The position numbers and the translations under genes are program-made. A stretch of 64,000 nucleotides of DNA, from positions 2,835,001-2,899,000 of the forward strand of contig NZ_JACHMI010000001.1 of assembly GCF_014207985.1 (NCBI RefSeq). Reading direction: 5' to 3'. Position 1 is the first letter of the stretch; the number at the start of each line of letters is the position of its first letter. Source of the DNA: Nonomuraea rubra. Lineage in GTDB: Bacteria; Actinomycetota; Actinomycetes; Streptosporangiales; Streptosporangiaceae. Below are positions 15,622 to 24,435 of this stretch, in pieces. Under the pieces are notes generated by a model. That model ran no database searches and was not told the DNA's origin. It saw nothing but the letters and a program-made list of their open reading frames with translations.

Positions 15622-17136
15622 CTAGGCCGCCGGGCAGCTCGCGCCCTTGGCGGGCACCTTGCCGTCGATCAGGTAGGCGTCCACGAGGCCCTGCACGCAC
15701 TTGCTGCCCGACAGGTACGCCCCGTGCCCCTCGCCCTCGTACGTGACCAGCGTCGCGGTCTTGAGCTGGGCCGTCAGCTTGGGCGCCCACTCGTACGGCG
15801 TGGCCGGGTCGCCCTTGCCGCCCACCACCACGATCGGCGCGGACCCGGTGGCGTTGACGTGCCGGGCCTCGTCGCTGCCCTTGGCCGGCCACACCCGGCA
15901 CAGCCCGCCCGAGCCCTCGCTGCCGAACAGCGGCGAGATCTTCAGCGCGGCCTGCTCGGTGCGCCGCAGCGTCGCCTCGTCGGGCCGTTCGGCGGTGTCC
16001 ACGCAGGTGATGGCCGGGAAGCTGGTCATCTGCGTGGAGAAGCTGCCGTCGGGGCTGCGGCCGGTGTAGGAGTCGGCCAGGTACAGCAGCGCCTCCCCGT
16101 TGCCCTTGAGCGCCGCGCCCAGCGCCTCCTCCAGGAACGGCCAGGTCAGCTCCGAGTACAGCGCGGCGGCCACGCCCGTGGAGGCCAGGCCCTGGCTCAG
16201 CTCGCGGTTGCCGACCTTCAGCGGCTGGGCGGTGAGCTGGTTCAGCAGGTTCTCGACGTTGGTGTTGGCGGTGGCCTGGTCCTTGCCGAGCGCGCAGGTC
16301 TCCTTCACGCAGGCGCGCAGGAAACTCTCGTACGCCTTCTGGAAGCCGCGCGTCTGCGCCAGCGTGCGCTGCTCGAACGTGACCGTCGGGTCCAGCGGCG
16401 CGTCCAGCACCATGCGGCCCACGTTCTTGGGGAACAGGGTGGCGTAGACGCCGCCGAGCTGGGTGCCGTACGACATGCCGACGTAGTTGAGCTTGGGGTC
16501 GCCGAGGGCGTCGCGCATGCGGTCCATGTCCCGGGCGGCGTTCACGGTGCCGACGTAGGGCAGGATCTTGCCGGAGTTCTGCTGGCAGAGCGCGGCGAAG
16601 CGCTTGTTGGCCGCCGCGACCTCCCTGTCGGTCTCGTCGTCCGGCGGCAGCGTGTCCAGCGCCACGAACTTGTCCATCTCGGCGCCGTCACCGCAGCGCA
16701 CGCCCGAGCTGCGCTCGACGCCGCGCGGGTCGAAGCTGATCAGGTCGTAGCGGGCACGCAGCGCGGTGAGCGCCTTGGCGGCCTGGTCGAGCGTGTCCAC
16801 GCCGGACGCGCCGGGGCCGCCGAAGTTGAACAGCACCGAGCCCAGCCGCTTGCTCTGGCCGCCGGTCGCCGGCAGCTTGATCAGCGCCAGGTCCAGCTTC
16901 TCGCCGTCGGGCTTGGCGTAGTCGAGGGGCACCGCGAGCTTGCCGCACCGTACCGAGGCGTCCTGGCGGGCCGGCGGCTCGCCGTCAGGGCGCTTGATAT
17001 CGGTGCAGGGACCCCAGGCGATCTGGTCGGAAGCGGCTGTGGAGTCCGCTGACGGCCCGGAGGCGGGCTCTGCGGGTGCCGTGGAGCAACCGGCGGTGGC
17101 CGCCAGGAGCAGGGCGGCGGCTGTGACGCGACGCAT
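15622..17136 (-). CDS. secreted tripeptidyl-aminopeptidase-like lipoprotein (S33, TAP-like C-terminus)
   Basis: A 504-residue alpha/beta hydrolase. The N-terminus MRRVTAAALLLAATAGCS has a signal peptide with lipobox AATAGC, so it should be a surface lipoprotein. The GGPGASG oxyanion motif is near residue 105. The nucleophile Ser is in GMSYGTQLGG (~222), and the catalytic Asp/His region at the C-terminus (GGKGDPATP, GEGHGAYL) belongs to the TAP-like extension. Family members remove tripeptides from secreted proproteins or feed on peptides. The ATG at 17136 is chosen over the longer start at 17154, which adds MRGSFV before the basic n-region. Confidence 0.9.
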   Translation of the reverse strand: MRRVTAAALLLAATAGCSTAPAEPASGPSADSTAASDQIAWGPCTDIKRPDGEPPARQDASVRCGKLAVPLDYAKPDGEKLDLALIKLPATGGQSKRLGSVLFNFGGPGASGVDTLDQAAKALTALRARYDLISFDPRGVERSSGVRCGDGAEMDKFVALDTLPPDDETDREVAAANKRFAALCQQNSGKILPYVGTVNAARDMDRMRDALGDPKLNYVGMSYGTQLGGVYATLFPKNVGRMVLDAPLDPTVTFEQRTLAQTRGFQKAYESFLRACVKETCALGKDQATANTNVENLLNQLTAQPLKVGNRELSQGLASTGVAAALYSELTWPFLEEALGAALKGNGEALLYLADSYTGRSPDGSFSTQMTSFPAITCVDTAERPDEATLRRTEQAALKISPLFGSEGSGGLCRVWPAKGSDEARHVNATGSAPIVVVGGKGDPATPYEWAPKLTAQLKTATLVTYEGEGHGAYLSGSKCVQGLVDAYLIDGKVPAKGASCPAA

Positions 17137-17206
17137 GACGAAACTTCCCCTCACATCTCTCAGGGGGAAGTAGTGCCCACAATACGTGACCGTGCACCAA
17201 ACCAGG

Positions 17207-17245
17207 GTGAGGCGGCACGTACCCCTCCTGAACGTGCCGCCTCAC
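17207..17245. terminator. 14-bp perfect hairpin between aceE and the lipoprotein gene
   Basis: GTGAGGCGGCACGT and ACGTGCCGCCTCAC pair perfectly around an 11-base loop. There is no U-tract. It lies ~70 bp upstream of the lipoprotein start, so it could end aceE read-through or act as an operator. Confidence 0.5.
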
Positions 17246-17277
17246 TAGGCCAAACGGCGCGGACGGCCGGATATGAC

Positions 17278-17311
17278 GGCGCTCCCGCGAAGAATCTTTC
17301 GCGGGAGCGCC
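17278..17311 (-). terminator. hairpin behind aceE
   Basis: GGCGCTCCCGCGAA and TTCGCGGGAGCGCC form a 14-bp stem with a 6-base loop, 14 bp past the aceE stop. It is a likely transcript end, again without a U-tract. Confidence 0.6.
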
Positions 17312-17324
17312 CCTACTGGATGAC

Positions 17325-20072
17325 TCAGACTCCCATGGACTGGGTGTCGTTGCTCTCCGCGCCGCCGGCCTCGGTGACGCCGTTCTTGAGGTGGTACTTG
17401 GCGATGGCCTCGCGCAGCACCTCGCCGTCGAGCTCGCCCCGCTTGACCAGGCTGGTCAGCACGGCCAGCGTGATCGAGGCGGCGTCCACGTGGAAGTGGC
17501 GGCGCAGCGCCGAGCGGGTGTCGGACAGGCCGAACCCGTCGGTGCCCAGCGAGGACCAGTCACCCGGCACCCACTGCGCGATCTGGTCCTGGACGGCCTT
17601 CATGTAGTCGCTGACGCCCACGAACGGGCCCTGGGCCTGCGAGAGCGCCTCGGTGACGTACGGGACGCGGCGCTCGGCCTCGGGGTTGAGCAGGTTGTGC
17701 TCCTCGCACGCGAGGGCCTCGCGGCGCAGCTCGGACCACGACGTCGCCGACCACACGGTGGCCGACACGCCCCAGTCCTCGGCCAGCAGCCGCTGCGCCT
17801 CCATCGCCCACGGGCCCGCCACCCCGGAGGACAGGATGTTGGCCTTCGGGCCCTGCGTCTGCGGCCCGTCGGCGAACTTGTACAGGCCCTTGAGCAGGCC
17901 CTGCACGTCGATGTCCGCCGGCTGGGCCGGCTGCAGGTAGGGCTCGTTGTAGACGGTCAGGTAGTAGAAGATGTCCTCCGGCTGGTCGCCGTACATCCTC
18001 CTGAGGCCGTCCTTGACGATGTGCGCCACCTCGAACGCCCAGGACGGGTCGTAGGAGACGGCGGCCGGGTTCGTCGAGGCGATGAGCGGCGTGTGGCCGT
18101 CCTCGTGCTGCAGGCCCTCGCCGTTGAGCGTGGTGCGGCCCGCGGTGGCGCCGAGCAGGAAGCCGCGGCCCATCTGGTCGCCCATCTGCCACATCGCGTC
18201 GCCGGTGCGCTGCCACCCGAACATCGAGTAGAAGATGTAGATCGGGATCATGTGCTCGCCGTGCGTGGCGTACGCGGTGCCGGCCGCGATGGTCGAGGCC
18301 ATCGAGCCCGACTCGCTGATGCCCTCGTGCAGGATCTGCCCCTGCACGGACTCCTTGTACGACAGCAGCAGCTCGCGGTCCACGGCCTCGTACGTCTGCC
18401 CGTGCGGCGAGTAGATCTTGGCCGTCGGGAACATCGCGTCCAGACCGAACGTGCGGGCCTCGTCCGGGATGATCGGCACGAACCGGTGGCCGATCTCCTT
18501 GTCGCGCATGAGGTCCTTCAGCAGCCGCACGAACGCCATGGTGGTGGCGACCTGCTGCTTGCCGGAGCCCTTGCTGAAGGTGCCGTAGACCTCGTCGCCG
18601 GGCAGCTTGACCGGCTTGGCGCGCATGACCCGCTTGGGCAGCACGCCGCCGAGCGCCGCGCGGCGCTCCTTCATGTACTGGATCTCGGGGTCGTTCTCGC
18701 CCGGGTGGAAGTACGGGGGCAGGTCGCCCTCCAGGGCCGAGTCGGGGATCGGCAGGTAGAGCCGGTCCCTGAACTCCTTCAGCTCGGCCTTGGTGAGCTT
18801 CTTCATCTGGTGGGTGGCGTTGCGCGCCTCGAAGTCCTTGCCCAGCGTCCAGCCCTTGATGGTCTGGGCCAGGATCACCGTCGGCTGGCCGACGTGCTCG
18901 CGGGCCGCCTTGAACGCCGCGTACACCTTGCGGTAGTCGTGGCCGCCGCGCGACAGCTTGCGGATGTCGTCGTCGGTCAGGTGCTCGACCATCTTGCGCA
19001 GGCGCGGGTCGGAGCCGAAGAAGTTGTCGCGGATGTAGGCGCCCGACTCGACCGAGTACGTCTGGAACTGGCCGTCGGGGGTGGTGTTCATCTGGTTGAC
19101 CAGCACGCCGTCGACGTCGGCCGCCAGCAGCGGGTCCCAGTCGCGGCCCCACACGACCTTGATGACGTTCCAGCCGGCGCCGCGGAAGTACGACTCCAGC
19201 TCCTGGATGATCTTGCCGTTGCCGCGTACCGGGCCGTCGAGCCGCTGCAGGTTGCAGTTGATCACGAACGTGAGGTTGTCGAGCTCCTCACGAGCGGCCA
19301 GGCCGATCGCGCCGAGCGACTCGGGCTCGTCCATCTCGCCGTCGCCGAGGAACGCCCACACGTGGCTGCGGCTGGTGTCCTTGATCTGCCGGTTGAGCAG
19401 GTAGCGGTTGAACCGCGCCTGGTAGATCGCGCCGATCGGGCCCAGGCCCATCGAGACCGTCGGGAACTCCCAGAAGTCCGGCATCAGGCGCGGGTGCGGG
19501 TAGGAGGGCAGGCCGTGGAAGCCGTGCGACAGCTCCTGGCGGAAGGCGTCGAGCTGCGCCTCGTTGAGCCGCCCCTCGAGGAAGGCGCGGGCGTAGATGC
19601 CCGGGGCCGCGTGGCCCTGGAAGAAGACCTGGTCGCCCGACTCGCCGTGGTCCTTGCCGCGGAAGAAGTGGTTGAAGCCCACCTCGTACAGGGAGGCGGC
19701 CGAGGCGTAGGTGGCGATGTGGCCGCCCACGTTGGTGCGGGCGTTCGCCCGGGACACCATGATGGCCGCGTTCCAGCGGATATAGGCGCGGATGCGGCGC
19801 TCGACGTGCTCGTCGCCAGGGAACCAGGGCTCGCGCTCCGGCGGGATCGTGTTGATGTAGTCGGTGCTGCGCAGGCCCGGCACGCCGACCTGGTGCTCGC
19901 GGGCGCGTTCCAGCATGCGGAGCATGAGGTAGCGGGCTCTGGTGCGGCCTTCGGTCTTGACGACGTTGTCGAGAGACTCGAGCCACTCGTTGGTCTCGCT
20001 GGGGTCGACATCAGGCAGCTGGCTGGGTAGGCCGTCGCTGATGATCGAGAATCGCTGGCGTCCGGAAGCCAC
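17325..20072 (-). CDS. aceE: pyruvate dehydrogenase E1 component, homodimeric type
   Basis: A 915-residue thiamine-diphosphate enzyme that decarboxylates pyruvate and passes the acetyl group to lipoyl-E2. The TPP/Mg motif is visible as [18 protein letters not shown] followed by [15 protein letters not shown]. Length is normal for actinobacterial AceE. The GTG at 20072 ([21 protein letters not shown]) is preferred: GGAAGG lies ~8 bp upstream and it matches family starts; a longer frame from 20237 would add 55 unusual residues. It is a single gene. The nearly 600-bp region upstream probably holds its promoter and regulatory sites. Confidence 0.95.
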   Translation of the reverse strand: MASGRQRFSIISDGLPSQLPDVDPSETNEWLESLDNVVKTEGRTRARYLMLRMLERAREHQVGVPGLRSTDYINTIPPEREPWFPGDEHVERRIRAYIRWNAAIMVSRANARTNVGGHIATYASAASLYEVGFNHFFRGKDHGESGDQVFFQGHAAPGIYARAFLEGRLNEAQLDAFRQELSHGFHGLPSYPHPRLMPDFWEFPTVSMGLGPIGAIYQARFNRYLLNRQIKDTSRSHVWAFLGDGEMDEPESLGAIGLAAREELDNLTFVINCNLQRLDGPVRGNGKIIQELESYFRGAGWNVIKVVWGRDWDPLLAADVDGVLVNQMNTTPDGQFQTYSVESGAYIRDNFFGSDPRLRKMVEHLTDDDIRKLSRGGHDYRKVYAAFKAAREHVGQPTVILAQTIKGWTLGKDFEARNATHQMKKLTKAELKEFRDRLYLPIPDSALEGDLPPYFHPGENDPEIQYMKERRAALGGVLPKRVMRAKPVKLPGDEVYGTFSKGSGKQQVATTMAFVRLLKDLMRDKEIGHRFVPIIPDEARTFGLDAMFPTAKIYSPHGQTYEAVDRELLLSYKESVQGQILHEGISESGSMASTIAAGTAYATHGEHMIPIYIFYSMFGWQRTGDAMWQMGDQMGRGFLLGATAGRTTLNGEGLQHEDGHTPLIASTNPAAVSYDPSWAFEVAHIVKDGLRRMYGDQPEDIFYYLTVYNEPYLQPAQPADIDVQGLLKGLYKFADGPQTQGPKANILSSGVAGPWAMEAQRLLAEDWGVSATVWSATSWSELRREALACEEHNLLNPEAERRVPYVTEALSQAQGPFVGVSDYMKAVQDQIAQWVPGDWSSLGTDGFGLSDTRSALRRHFHVDAASITLAVLTSLVKRGELDGEVLREAIAKYHLKNGVTEAGGAESNDTQSMGV

Positions 20073-20666
20073 TGGGTCTCGCCTTCCGAGATGGACTGAT
20101 GTCTGGTCTGGGTCGCCTTCCATCCTGGTCGCTAGCCGTAGAAAACGCATCTCTACTGGCCGGTAACCAGAGTGTCCCTGCTGGCAGGGCCATCTGCGAT
20201 GGCCTAGACCACCGATGGTAGGACGAATCGCCACCAAAGGTTACATCCCTGGGACAATTTAACAAGACAGGAAAACGGACGAAATTTCGCTCGAATCCTG
20301 GTTGCGCCGGGGATGCCTCCCTCTGTAGCTCGTAGCCTCCCCGTGGGGGAGCCTTCTCACTCGCGGCGGGCGAGTCTAGCCGCCCTCCCTGGAGACCAGG
20401 CAGCATGCCCCTGAAGTGACAGGTGGCGGTGAGATGTGGTACATGCGCGGGAGCGTGTGACACAGCACACGGCACATCTGGGCGGCACCTCTATTGCCGT
20501 GGTGGGCGGTCGGGGGTGTCCGCTCTCTCCGGCGCCGTCGTCGGAGGCCCCTCGCCGGCCCCGTGGCTGGTAACAATTCGGTCATCATTTGATCTCTCTC
20601 TCCGGCCTCCGCAAAAGTTCGGAATCACTCTTTTCGTCCGGCTATCCGCGTACCAATGTGGGAGGT
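20073..20666. other. 594-bp divergent control region between aceE and DUF1918
   Basis: No gene with convincing codon use. It contains the dyad at 20454-20471 and a small hairpin CTCCCC-GTG-GGGGAG near 20335-20350. The stretch 20225-20280 is locally A/T-rich for this genome and may carry the aceE promoter. Confidence 0.5.
20454..20471. promoter_or_regulatory. dyad CGTGTG-N6-CACACG upstream of aceE
   Basis: Perfect 6-base arms with a 6-base spacer. GATGTG and CACATC arms occur just outside it (20433-20438, 20473-20478) but are not centred on the same axis. The geometry fits a dimeric regulator of CRP/Rex type, but it matches neither consensus exactly. Confidence 0.4.
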
Positions 20667-20849
20667 ATGAATGCGACGGTTGGCGACCGGCTCCTGGTGC
20701 ACGGGAATACCGTTGGCGAAAGGGACCGGAGCGGCGTAATCACGGAGGTGCAGGGCTCTGACGGCGGGCCTCCGTACGTGGTGCGGTTCGACGACGGGCA
20801 CACTGGGCTGGTGTTTCCCGGCCCCGATGCCGTGGTCGTGCCTAAGTAG
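20667..20849 (+). CDS. DUF1918 small protein
   Basis: A 60-residue basic/beta protein, MNATVGDRLLVHGNTVGE onward, with the family core VRFDDGHTGLVFPGPDAVVV. It is an SH3-like small domain common in actinomycetes; function unknown. The ATG at 20667 matches family starts, although GGAGG lies only one base upstream, so translation may depend on another feature. YjbQ follows after 9 bp on the same strand. Confidence 0.85.
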   Translation: MNATVGDRLLVHGNTVGERDRSGVITEVQGSDGGPPYVVRFDDGHTGLVFPGPDAVVVPK

Positions 20850-20858
20850 GATTTCCGT

Positions 20859-21266
20859 GTGAGATCTGAAATCATCTCTGTGGCCACGGGTTCACGAGAG
20901 ACGGTGCACGACATCACGGCCGAATGCGCCGATTTCGTACGGGCCCAGGGTGCGGACGGGCTGCTGCACGTCTTCGTGCCGCACGCGACAGCGGGTGTCG
21001 CGCTGCTCGAGCTGGGGTCGGGCAGCGACGACGACCTGCTGGCGGCCCTGCGCGACCTGCTGCCGGCCGACGACCGCTGGCGTCATGCCCACGGATCCAG
21101 AGGACACGGCAGGTCGCACGTGATGCCCGCGCTGATCCCGCCGTACGCGACCGTCCCCGTGCTGGGCGGGCGAATGGCGCTGGGCACGTGGCAGTCTGTC
21201 GCGCTGATCGATCTGAACGTCGACAACCCGCAACGCCAGGTTCGCCTGTCGTTTTTGTCTGATTGA
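20859..21266 (+). CDS. YjbQ/UPF0047 family protein
   Basis: A 135-residue single-domain protein. Typical signature parts are LHVFVPHATAGVALLEL, ADDRWRHAHG, DGRSH-like RGHGRSHVMPAL and the C-terminal GTWQSVALIDLNVDNPQRQV. E. coli YjbQ has a weak thiamine-phosphate synthase activity when overproduced; the natural role is unresolved. It starts with GTG at 20859 just behind DUF1918, so the two are likely cotranscribed. Confidence 0.9.
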   Translation: MRSEIISVATGSRETVHDITAECADFVRAQGADGLLHVFVPHATAGVALLELGSGSDDDLLAALRDLLPADDRWRHAHGSRGHGRSHVMPALIPPYATVPVLGGRMALGTWQSVALIDLNVDNPQRQVRLSFLSD

Positions 21267-21383
21267 TTCTGACCGACTACGGCCGTACCCGTGGCGACCG
21301 TTGACGACTGAGGGTCACAGCGTGTGGACTGTGCCGAAGCGATAAACCGCATAAGCGGGGCCACTCAAGCAGGAGGGATAAAC

Positions 21384-21812
21384 GTGAGCGCGACCGCGGG
21401 TCAGGCGCAGGGCGAGCGCGGCCTGGCCGAACGACTCGGCCTCAAGTCGGGTCAGGTGGTGCAGGAGATCGGTTGGGACGAGGACGTCGACGACGAGCTT
21501 CGCGGGTCCATCGAAGACCTGACCGGCAACGAGCTGCTGGACGAGGACAGTTACGACGTCGTGGACGTCGTGCTGCTGTGGTGGCGCGACGGCGACGGGG
21601 ACCTCTTCGACGCTCTCACCAACGCCATGCGATCACTCGCCGATGGCGGCCAGATCTGGCTGCTGACTCCCAAAGCGGGGCGCGAGGGCCACGTGGAGCC
21701 GAGCGACATCGGGGAGGATGCCGCCACCGCGGGTCTCTCGCAGACGAGCAGCATCTCCGCCGCACCCGACTGGTCCGGGACCAGGCTCGTCCCGCCGAAG
21801 GGCAAGAGGTAG
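21384..21812 (+). CDS. DUF3052 family protein
   Basis: A 142-residue acidic protein starting VSATAGQAQGERGLAERLGL, with the core GQVVQEIGWDEDVDDELR and the segment DVVLLWWRDGDGDLFDAL. The GTG at 21384 has AGGAGG 8 bp upstream; the longer frame from 21324 is unsupported. The fold resembles methyltransferase-derived DUF3052 proteins of actinobacteria, which are conserved beside this AhpE-like peroxiredoxin. No catalytic role is known. Confidence 0.87.
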   Translation: MSATAGQAQGERGLAERLGLKSGQVVQEIGWDEDVDDELRGSIEDLTGNELLDEDSYDVVDVVLLWWRDGDGDLFDALTNAMRSLADGGQIWLLTPKAGREGHVEPSDIGEDAATAGLSQTSSISAAPDWSGTRLVPPKGKR

Positions 21813-21843
21813 GGAGCCTGAGCGCCTGCCGTACGGCAGGATG

Positions 21844-22305
21844 ATGGCTGTGAACGCACATCCTGCCGAGGTCGGCGCCCTGGCTCCGGATTTCGAGCTG
21901 CAGGACCAGCACGGCACCCCGGTGAGCCTGGCTCGGCTCCGGGGCGAGAAGGTCGTGCTGGTCTTCTACCCGCTGGCGTTCAGCGGGGTCTGTTCCAGCG
22001 AGCTGTCCGCCCTGCGCGATCACCCGATCGAGGGCGCGCGGCTGCTGACCGTCTCCGTCGACTCCGTCTTCACGCATCGTGCGTGGGCGGATCGCGAGGG
22101 TTACACGTTCTCCCTGCTCTCTGATTTCTGGCCACACGGACAGGTCGCGCAGGCGTACGGTGTGTTCGATGATGCGAGGGGGCTCGCTCGGCGGGGGACC
22201 TTCATCATCGACGGCGAGGGCGTGATCCGGTGGTCGGTGGTCAATCCGATCTCCTCGGCACGCGACGTCGCCGACTATGTCAAGGCACTCGCCGATATTT
22301 CATGA
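21844..22305 (+). CDS. one-cysteine peroxiredoxin, AhpE type
   Basis: A 153-residue thioredoxin-fold peroxidase. The peroxidatic Cys sits in PLAFSGVCSSEL, with the P-x3-S-x2-C arrangement; no resolving Cys follows, so it is of the 1-Cys type. Conserved FELQDQHGTPVSLARLRG and GTFIIDGEGVIRW are present. It detoxifies hydroperoxides, probably recycled by mycoredoxin/mycothiol as in Mycobacterium AhpE. ATG 21844 or GTG 21850 are both possible starts. It lies 31 bp behind DUF3052 and upstream of the zinc-ribbon gene. Confidence 0.9.
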   Translation: MAVNAHPAEVGALAPDFELQDQHGTPVSLARLRGEKVVLVFYPLAFSGVCSSELSALRDHPIEGARLLTVSVDSVFTHRAWADREGYTFSLLSDFWPHGQVAQAYGVFDDARGLARRGTFIIDGEGVIRWSVVNPISSARDVADYVKALADIS

Positions 22306-22337
22306 CTTCGCGGACTTCGTGACTTTCGGAGGGAAGG

Positions 22338-22658
22338 ATGCCCTGCTACCGCTGCGGGGCCCGGCAGACGGACCCGGTGCGCGGCGCCAGCCCGTGGCAG
22401 CGCGGGGTGCGCAACGAGTCCCAGGTGCTGATCTGCCCGGACTGTCAACGGCTGCACGACCTCGACCTCGACTCCTGCTCCACCTGCGCGTCCACGGCGC
22501 TGATCTGCAGGCTGGGCGAGGTGGAGTGCCGGTCCTGCGGGGCCGTCCGGCTGGCCCGCTCGTCCGAGGCGCTCGACCCTCCGGCTCCCGTGGCGCCACC
22601 GCCCGGGTTGTCGGCCGAGGTCGAGGCGGCACTCAACCGGGTGCTGGGACGGGCCTGA
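22338..22658 (+). CDS. small zinc-ribbon protein, unknown function
   Basis: A 106-residue protein with four CxxC pairs: CYRCGARQTDPV, ICPDCQRL, CSTCAS and CRSCGA, fitting two zinc ribbons. The C-terminal third is Pro/Ala-rich and then helical. GGAGGGAAGG directly precedes the ATG. Nucleic-acid or protein binding is plausible; no enzyme motif is seen. It is the last gene of the DUF3052-peroxiredoxin string and precedes the 39-bp repeat tract. Confidence 0.75.
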   Translation: MPCYRCGARQTDPVRGASPWQRGVRNESQVLICPDCQRLHDLDLDSCSTCASTALICRLGEVECRSCGAVRLARSSEALDPPAPVAPPPGLSAEVEAALNRVLGRA

Positions 22659-22666
22659 GGGCTTCT

Positions 22667-22908
22667 GTGAGGCTGGGGCTTCACGGGTGGTTCATCGGCC
22701 GCTGTGAGGCCGTGTTCCTGGGCCCCACGGGCGTCCACCGCCCTGTGAGGCCGTGCTGAGTCCCGCGGGTGTCCACTCGCCATGTGAGGCTGTGCCTGGC
22801 TCTCCGCGGGCATCTGGCGCCCGGTGAGGTCGTGCTGGGCTCCGTGGGGGGAGCATCGCCCGGTGGGGCCGTGCTGGGCGCACGGGAGCGTCCGTCGTGC
22901 CCTGAGGG
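22667..22908. repeat. degenerate 39-bp tandem repeat, about seven units
   Basis: The core GTGAGGCCGTGCTGGG recurs with starts at 22667, 22704, 22745, 22784, 22824, 22863 and ~22902 (spacing 37-41, mostly 39). Read on the minus strand, one frame gives 13-residue units such as PARPHRAPDARGE, but no start or Shine-Dalgarno supports translation. It lies between the zinc-ribbon and ROK genes. Confidence 0.75.
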
Positions 22909-22992
22909 CCTCACGAGGGGCCGGGGGGCTTGTGAGCGTTCAACCTCCCGCCCTTTCCGGACATTTGCTGAGCTGCGCTATCGTCTCCTTTC

Positions 22993-23943
22993 GTGTCCGC
23001 AATGAGTTCGTTCGTCGTCGCGCTCGACGTCGGTGGCACGTCCATGAAGGGCGGCCTGGTCAGCGAGTCCGGCGCGGTGCTGCTGAGCGAGCGGCGCCCG
23101 ACCCCCCGAGCCGAGGGCCCGGAGGCGGTCGTGGCGGCCATCTCCGGCTTCATCAGCCACCTGGCCGCCTCCGGCGACGGCAACCCGGCCGGCGTCGGCC
23201 TTGCCGTACCCGGCCTGGTGACGGACAGCTCGGCCGTGTACGCGGCGAACCTCGGCTGGCGCGACGTCCCCGCATCCAGCTTCACCACCCTGGACATCCC
23301 GGTGATGCTCGGCCACGACGTCCGCACGGGCGGCCTGGCCGAGAGCATCCTCGGCGCGGGCCGCGGCCTGACGGACTTTCTCTTCCTGCCCATCGGCACG
23401 GGCATCGCCGGCGCCTCGATCATCCGCGGCGAGCCGTACGGCGGCTCCTCCGGCTGGGCCGGCGAGATCGGCCATACCCCGGTCTTCCCCGACGGCGAGC
23501 AGTGCGCGTGCGGCCAGTTCGGCTGCCTGGAGACGTACGCCTCGGCGGCCTCGGTCGGCCGCCGCTACAGCCAGCGGGCCGGCGTGGAGGGCGTCAAGGC
23601 GGAGCAGGTGGTCTCCTCGGACGACCCGATCGCCATCGAGGTCTGGGACGAGGCCGTGGAGGCTCTGTCGCTGGCACTGGCCACGTACACGCTCCTGCTG
23701 GACCCCTCGGTCATCGTCCTGGGCGGCGGCCTCGCGGAAGCGGGCCCGGCCCTGTTCGACCCGGTCCGCACCCGCCTGATCAAGCGCCTCGCCTTCCGCG
23801 AGGCACCCCCGCTGGTCCCGGCGGCCCTCGGGGTGGACGCCGGCATGCTCGGCGCGGCCCTGCTGGGCTGGCGCGCGGCTGGGCGGCCCGAGCTGGGGCC
23901 CGGGTGGGCGGTGGATGTGCGATCGGGGCCGTTGGTGTCGTAA
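22993..23943 (+). CDS. ROK family sugar kinase (glucokinase-like)
   Basis: A 316-residue ROK protein without an N-terminal DNA-binding domain, so a kinase rather than a repressor. The ATP phosphate motif is VALDVGGTSMKGG (~8-20). The catalytic Asp lies in LGHDVRTGG, IGTGIAG is the sugar loop and GWAGEIGHTP is the ROK signature. The structural zinc site is CACGQFGCLE. It probably phosphorylates glucose or a related hexose. The GTG at 22993 is used; ATG at 23002 is an alternative. It is a single gene upstream of tRNA-Val. Confidence 0.9.
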   Translation: MSAMSSFVVALDVGGTSMKGGLVSESGAVLLSERRPTPRAEGPEAVVAAISGFISHLAASGDGNPAGVGLAVPGLVTDSSAVYAANLGWRDVPASSFTTLDIPVMLGHDVRTGGLAESILGAGRGLTDFLFLPIGTGIAGASIIRGEPYGGSSGWAGEIGHTPVFPDGEQCACGQFGCLETYASAASVGRRYSQRAGVEGVKAEQVVSSDDPIAIEVWDEAVEALSLALATYTLLLDPSVIVLGGGLAEAGPALFDPVRTRLIKRLAFREAPPLVPAALGVDAGMLGAALLGWRAAGRPELGPGWAVDVRSGPLVS

Positions 23944-23960
23944 GGTGTAGTGCCGATCAG

Positions 23961-24032
23961 GGGCGGTTAGCTCAGCGGTAGAGCACTCGCCTTACAAGCG
24001 AGGGGTCACTGGTTCGAACCCAGTACCGCCCA
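23961..24032 (+). tRNA. tRNA-Val (anticodon TAC)
   Basis: A 72-nt cloverleaf. Acceptor GGGCGGT pairs with ACCGCCC and the discriminator is A. The D arm is GCTCAGCGGTAGAGC, the anticodon stem CTCGC/GCGAG has loop CTTACAA (anticodon 23993-23995 = TAC), and the T arm is GGTTCGAACC. CCA is not encoded. Such genes are common integration sites, and decayed DNA follows directly. Confidence 0.97.
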
Positions 24033-24430
24033 CCTGCATCAGGGAGCCGCGCAGCGATCATGCTACGGGGCTGTCGTGCCATTGACGTGCCATGAGATCA
24101 CGCGGGCGAGCACCCTCCTGAAAATCCTTCTTCGTCGTCCTCTCGTCGACTTTGTTGTTCATGGGGCCGGCGAGCAGTGAAGCTGGTAGAACGCGCGGAA
24201 GGACGATCGCGGCAGGAGTACCGATGTACGTGAGGTTCCAGAGTCCGACGCCGAACGGGCGAGGGACGTACCCGGGCGTGTTCGGCCTCGTCAACGGCCT
24301 GGTTCCGGACGTCAGCCGTTCATCTCATGCAGAGAGTGTCCGGATACCTGGCGATCCTCGCCGCTCTCGCGAGATCGGGTAGCGGGCATCGGATCGAGTG
24401 TCTACCTGGAGTAGCCGGTCGCCGCGGAGC
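24033..24430. other. gene-poor stretch behind tRNA-Val
   Basis: No gene with normal actinomycete codon bias; A/T content is higher than the surroundings. A minus-strand frame ending near 24058 (…DLMARQWHDSPVA) could be the tail of an integrase that used the tRNA, but too little is left to be sure. Probably scar DNA of a lost element. Confidence 0.35.
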
Positions 24431-24435
24431 ACCAC

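Noticed and set aside
17391..20030. 879-residue plus-strand frame opposite aceE
   Set aside because: Val/Arg/His-rich shadow of the aceE codons; aceE motifs are intact.
20454..20471. Rex or CRP binding site upstream of aceE
   Set aside because: Arms resemble these sites but neither consensus is matched; kept only as a generic dyad.
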